Below, in pieces: positions 59,919 to 64,000 of a stretch of DNA of 64,000 nucleotides (the stretch's first letter is position 1; every line of letters begins with the position of its first letter). The stretch lies in contig CM036257.1 of NCBI GenBank assembly GCA_020698575.1, positions 16,755,520-16,819,519 on the forward strand, given 5' to 3'. This stretch comes from Bostrychus sinensis. Taxonomy: Eukaryota > Chordata > Actinopteri > Gobiiformes > Eleotridae. The position numbers and the translations under genes are program-made. Below the pieces are notes generated by a model. That model was not told the DNA's origin. It ran no database searches and saw nothing but the letters and a program-made list of their open reading frames with translations.

Positions 59919-60235
59919 CAAGGTTTTTTTTTTTTGAAGTGAATAACTTCTACGTCTCTGTTTTTTGAGAAATGTATCCAAACACCTGGAAAAAAAAACA
60001 ACAACCATAAGACAAGCAGACTAGTTTAGATGTAGCCAAATTTTATCTCTGCGTCTCAGAATTTCTAGTAAGTGATAGATTAGTCTATGTTTTGAATCTT
60101 ATGTAGTGTGATGCCTGACAGATGATTTTGTAAAGTTCTCCTCAGTGGCAATTATGAAATCACACAATGTGTCATTCAATAAAATGATAATTAGCCATCA
60201 TTACTAGCCTATAAGCAAAAAATAAATATAATTAC

Positions 60236-60720
60236 CTTATATAGTCCAAATATAGAGTGACTTCTACCAGAGTATCCAGTAAACAGGAGAAAAGAAGTTG
60301 TCCAGTGTGAGACGGGAGCCCAGCCGTAACTTGTGTAGTGACAGTAGTATCCTCTGACGGATGGCAGTGCGTAAAGACGCTTCTCCTGTGTCGTCTCCAA
60401 CCCGCTGTGTGTCCAGTGCCCCCTACCAGTCCTGCTCACTTTTTATTACACTGCTGATGACCTGTCCCAAGAGGCTTACGTGGTTCTTTCTCCAATAATA
60501 ATATGACACATTTGCAGACCTGTTCCAGCTCCCACCGCTGCTGAAAGTCCACTGGAGTTGACTATCACTTGACCGCTGTCTCTCTGATCTTTTTCTTCTG
60601 GGGCCCCCTCCTACTCCATTTATCTGTGCGATTACAGGAAACGTTTCTCCCACTAATACTTCCAGTGAAATTTCCACTCGGCTACAATGCGGACACCGGC
60701 ATCTTTAGCGCTAAATAAGA
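60236..60720 (-). promoter_or_regulatory. alkal2: alkal2 non-coding first exon and upstream region
   Basis: The minus-strand donor AAG/GTAATT at 60236 would join the acceptor at 59985. The sequence is moderately CpG-rich up to about 60720. The short minus-strand open stretches here (60209-60439 and 60423-60677) have no signal peptide or domain and fit a 5'UTR. The start site was not located. Confidence 0.35.
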
Positions 60721-62880
60721 CAACCGTATCCTCCTCGCAACTTCATTGTAAAGCCACTACATGCGTTTTACAGCCATCAGGGAGATTTTAAAGATGGTTC
60801 TGTGAAAATCAATTACGCACAACTCTCAAAGTTCCTGCGGTGGGCTCTGGTCAGCAGCTCCACAGAATAACAGTGGTTCACAGAGGGATTAGTGTGTATA
60901 GATTTGTGCGGTTGGTACTGCTCCCCGCTACTCAGGGCGTGTAATTGGCTTCCCCCTCCTCCGAAAAGGGACTGGCGGCTTGTGGACAACTTTATCTTGT
61001 ACACGGAATAAGGGAAATTAGGTTTTACACACGCCAATAATAATAATAAACACATGACAATAATGAAAACAAACAGATGTAAACATGGGGAGCAGTGTCG
61101 TTTATTATGCTTCTGAATCACATAACATTTTGTTTTTTGGTCTGTCTTTACACACCTGGGGAGTGGGAGAGTGGTAAAAACTAGAACAAGACCGAAAGGT
61201 TGCAGCACAAACTCACCTATTAATAAATTAGCCTATCGACCACCATACGCTTTTTTGGTTTCTCAAGTGATTCACTCAGTGTATGTCATAAAGGTGGTTT
61301 TATACAAGTTCTTTCTTTTACGACGTGCATCTGTTCTGCTAATGAGTCTGTATTTCCCTAATAGAGAATAACAAACTAGGGGGCAACATGCGGTCATTGT
61401 CCCACTAGGGTCATGTATTTGTATTCGTTTTGGGTGGTTCAAGCAAAGAATTCATATCTGTCCTGCCATATTAATATTATGTAGTCTGTTAGGCCTAACT
61501 TCACAATCTCATAAACATCCACATGCTACCTCAAAATCAATCCCACCAGCAGGGGGAGTATTCTGAGCTAAGGCTATATTATATTGACAAAAGAAGAAAT
61601 CATCACAGTGCATTTTTGTTTTCTCTTATTTTTATGGTTGCAGTTTCATTTGAACATAATAACCTTATGTTTGAATGCAGGCTTTCTAGAAATAAAAGAA
61701 ATTACAGTTTGCTGCTAAAGCAAAAAAGGGCCACCGCTGTTGTGTTTACATGACAAACTTGACACTTTTAAAATTGATGTAATTGTATCTGGACCTGTTG
61801 TCCTGCAGAATTTCTTGTTATGTCAGTCATGGACTGGAGAAAGCTCTCTGAGGGTACAAGAGGAGAAGTACACAAATGAGAAATAAGAAATGCCAGCAGA
61901 GCAATTTTTGCTAATAATAGCGCATACCTTAAATAGTAGGTGCAATTGGGGCACTTCAGTGGATCACATGGTGCAGCACACACCACGTACTGGACGGGCC
62001 CTGGTTCAATTCCCAGTTAGGGAAAGTTTGCTTCATGTAATTCTTCAATAAAGGGGAAAAACCTCAAACAGCACAATAAATGAGTTTACACCCTTTAAAC
62101 TATTGTCCAGTCACATGTTAAAGTATGTCGTTCAGTAACAGTAAGTCAGTGAGTCATGTTCATATGACCAAAAAGGACATGTGGTTATCCTTGGGGATTA
62201 AGAAATACCTGAGTTGCAACTCATAGGTACATTCATAAATACTGTGTATGGTTGTGAGAGAGAATGTCATTTGCTCATCTGTGTGCATTTTTCTTCCTGG
62301 ACGTCTCGGTCCAAGTCAAACATTCCACTTTACAGAGGTGTTATTTGAGGGCACAGGGTGGACTTTGCCTGGGATAGGTCTTTTACCACAGAAACCCATT
62401 CATTAATCAACAATGCTGGAAATATTTTCATCTGACAGAATCAAACGGACAAACATCTTGGAGGAAAATGACTGTTGAGTGTAATGATTATAGGGGGCTG
62501 ATAAAGATTTGGCTGCAGACACAACCCATCCAGACATTGTGCAAAGAGGAAACGTGTGTATTTTTGGACTCACTCTATTATCTTTTTACACACAATATTA
62601 GTACCATATTTCTCGACCTACAGGCATCTCATTCTTGTTACATAATTCAGTTGAAATTTTTGGAGTTGTTGCTTTTTCCTTAAACTTACATAACCGAAGT
62701 TGGTGAAATGGTAGCCAGCAACAATGGCAAGTCTTCATTAATGCCAAAGAGATATAATATTATGAGTGCGGTAACCAGGTTAACTCATAAAAAAAAAAAA
62801 AAAAAAAAAAAAATTAAAAAAGCTGTTAATTGAATGCTTTAATAATTACAGAATTGTATGTTTTTGGAAAGGTCAGTAAT
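60721..62880. other. Intergenic, mostly nothing recognised
   Basis: No exon found. It includes a near-consensus CTCF-like site (CCAGCAGGGGGAG, about 61537, plus strand), a tRNA-like SINE candidate (about 61950-62060) and a poly(A) run at 62789-62811. Confidence 0.45.
61950..62060 (+). mobile_element. Possible tRNA-derived SINE
   Basis: GGTTCAATTCC (62003-62013) is an almost perfect Pol III B box. About 40 bases upstream, TTCAGTGGATCACATGG is an A-box-like stretch. An AATAAAGGGG end follows. It is a single copy and its A box is weak. Confidence 0.4.
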
Positions 62881-62884
62881 AGGC

Positions 62885-63130
62885 CAAGGACTATTGTAAA
62901 ATAAAAGTGTTTTCTAGCTCAATGGAAAAAGCATTTACCCCTGAACTAGAAGATTTGCAAGTTTGAATCCAGGTCTGGGCACTATATCTTTACCATTGTG
63001 AGGTAGAACTAGTGCCTTAGTAGAGGTTTGTGCTCCCCGAGTACTTCTAGGTTTGAATTTTTTTCTTTTTATTGTAATTTTGTGTATTTTTCAACATTGA
63101 TATGCCTTAAAAAACCTCATCAACAATCAA
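62885..63130 (+). mobile_element. Composite element, copy D (tRNA-like head, plus strand)
   Basis: A box TAGCTCAATGG (62915-62925), the shared CCTGAACTAGAAGATT, and B box GTTTGAATCC (62961-62970), then CCAGGTCTGGGCACTATATC. This is the copy with the best-preserved Pol III promoter layout. The Tc1-type ends are not visible here. Confidence 0.55.
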
Positions 63131-63599
63131 TTTACCCTTTGTTAAAATACCACATAGATTATCCTTTGTACATCATTTACACTTTCTTTATTGATGAGAA
63201 AACTTGTGAACATTTTAAATTTCAAGAGGAAGTAAAGTGCCTATAGTCCAGTGTATATCCTGAAACCAAAGGAGAATAAATGTAAGCAGTTCCAAGTATA
63301 ATCCAGTACATATGTACAGTGTTAACAAGGTTTAGTAGGTAGTCTGCTTTGCTTGAGCCAAAATAAAATGTGTTTCTCATCTTGTCCCACTGCAGAATGG
63401 AGGCAGCGAGTGAAACTTCACATCAGTGTAATGACAAAGACAGGAGAGAGAGCGCCTGAAGCAAGAAAGAGACGCACTGTGCCTTTGATCCAATTTGTAA
63501 TAAGTTCAAAGTTCATCAGCCTAACAAGTTAATAAATGGAAGTTTTATAGCTCTGACTATGTTTTCACAAACATACAGTATGGGGATAACGTTTTTTTT

Positions 63600-63980
63600 T
63601 TTTTTAAGAATAGGCCTATCAATATATAAAAATTGACAAAATTGAAAAGAAAAAAACCCTCAAAACTAGAATCACTCTGAGATGGTAGACCTCTACCAAG
63701 GCACTGGTCCTATCTCACAATAAAGATATAGTGCTCACACCTGGACACAAACTCAAGATTCTTCTAGTTCAGGGGTAAATGTTTCTAGTTTCCATTGAGC
63801 GAGTTTGTTTGTATCTACAGAACAGAATACATTTTGACTCCTGGATCTAAACAGTCTTCTGGATCCACACCAAAATTCAATGTTCATAACAAAACTAAAA
63901 AATGAAAATTTGTATTTATTAAAGCCCTTTTGGTTAACAGCATTTTCGACACTTCACTAAAACCTTTGCACAAGACTGAA
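63600..63980 (-). mobile_element. Composite element, copy E
   Basis: The minus-strand tRNA-like head lies around 63690-63800 with the shared CCTGAACTAGAAGA segment. The right end, CCTTTGCACAAGACTG, is a decayed version of the family's terminal repeat. It lies about 500 bases from copy D, in opposite orientation. Confidence 0.5.
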
Positions 63981-64000
63981 TGTGTTTATGTATTATTCTA

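Noticed and set aside
60209..60677. Two short minus-strand open frames upstream of alkal2
   Set aside because: They overlap the inferred alkal2 non-coding first exon and lack a signal peptide or conserved motif.

Overview
This is a nuclear genome window from a ray-finned fish, most likely a percomorph-type teleost. The genes are vertebrate genes with spliced coding sequences and GT-AG introns. The intergenic and intronic DNA is AT-rich and full of fish-type Tc1/mariner and hAT miniature elements, LINE 3' tails and a solo LTR. There is no bacterial operon, CRISPR array or phage. All exon coordinates were read by eye from splice consensus, reading frame and similarity to known protein families; no alignment was run.

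Layout: (1) 1.3-6.0 kb, minus strand: cmtr1, the mRNA cap-1 2'-O-methyltransferase, with 22 coding exons giving 825 codons. (2) 7.8-8.9 kb, plus: an unrecognised two-exon gene for a 68-residue protein, with a TATA box and a possible long 3'UTR. (3) 18.7-30.2 kb, plus: tdrp, four coding exons and very repeat-rich introns. (4) 32.5-40.8 kb, minus: fbxo25, nine coding exons, tail-to-tail with tdrp. (5) 43.2-44.2 kb, minus: a FAM110 gene with its whole coding region in one exon, called fam110c from its neighbours. (6) 50.4-57.2 kb, plus: acp1, low-molecular-weight protein tyrosine phosphatase, with both alternative third exons. (7) 58.8-59.9 kb, minus: alkal2, the ALK/LTK receptor ligand, tail-to-tail with acp1.

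The genes are not a functional pathway. They are a conserved neighbourhood that joins blocks lying on three human chromosomes: CMTR1 (6p21), TDRP-FBXO25 (8p23.3) and FAM110C-ACP1-ALKAL2 (2p25.3). Relative orientation inside the last two blocks is the same as in human. SH3YL1, which sits between FAM110C and ACP1 in human, is not seen here.

The spaces between genes hold mainly mobile-element debris. I could delimit a solo LTR with target-site duplication (47.6-48.1 kb), an internally deleted Tc1/mariner copy (28.5 kb), a long-TIR Tc1-type element with a nested repeat (35.9-36.4 kb), a hAT-type element whose interior is a minisatellite (39.1-39.5 kb), and a recurrent family carrying a tRNA-like head inside Tc1-type ends (10.0, 16.5, 19.5, 62.9 and 63.6 kb). 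I found no convincing new biological system. The best leads are the unknown small gene, the composite tRNA-like/TIR element family, the 55-nt spacer between the acp1 alternative exons, and a probable extra 3' exon of alkal2.
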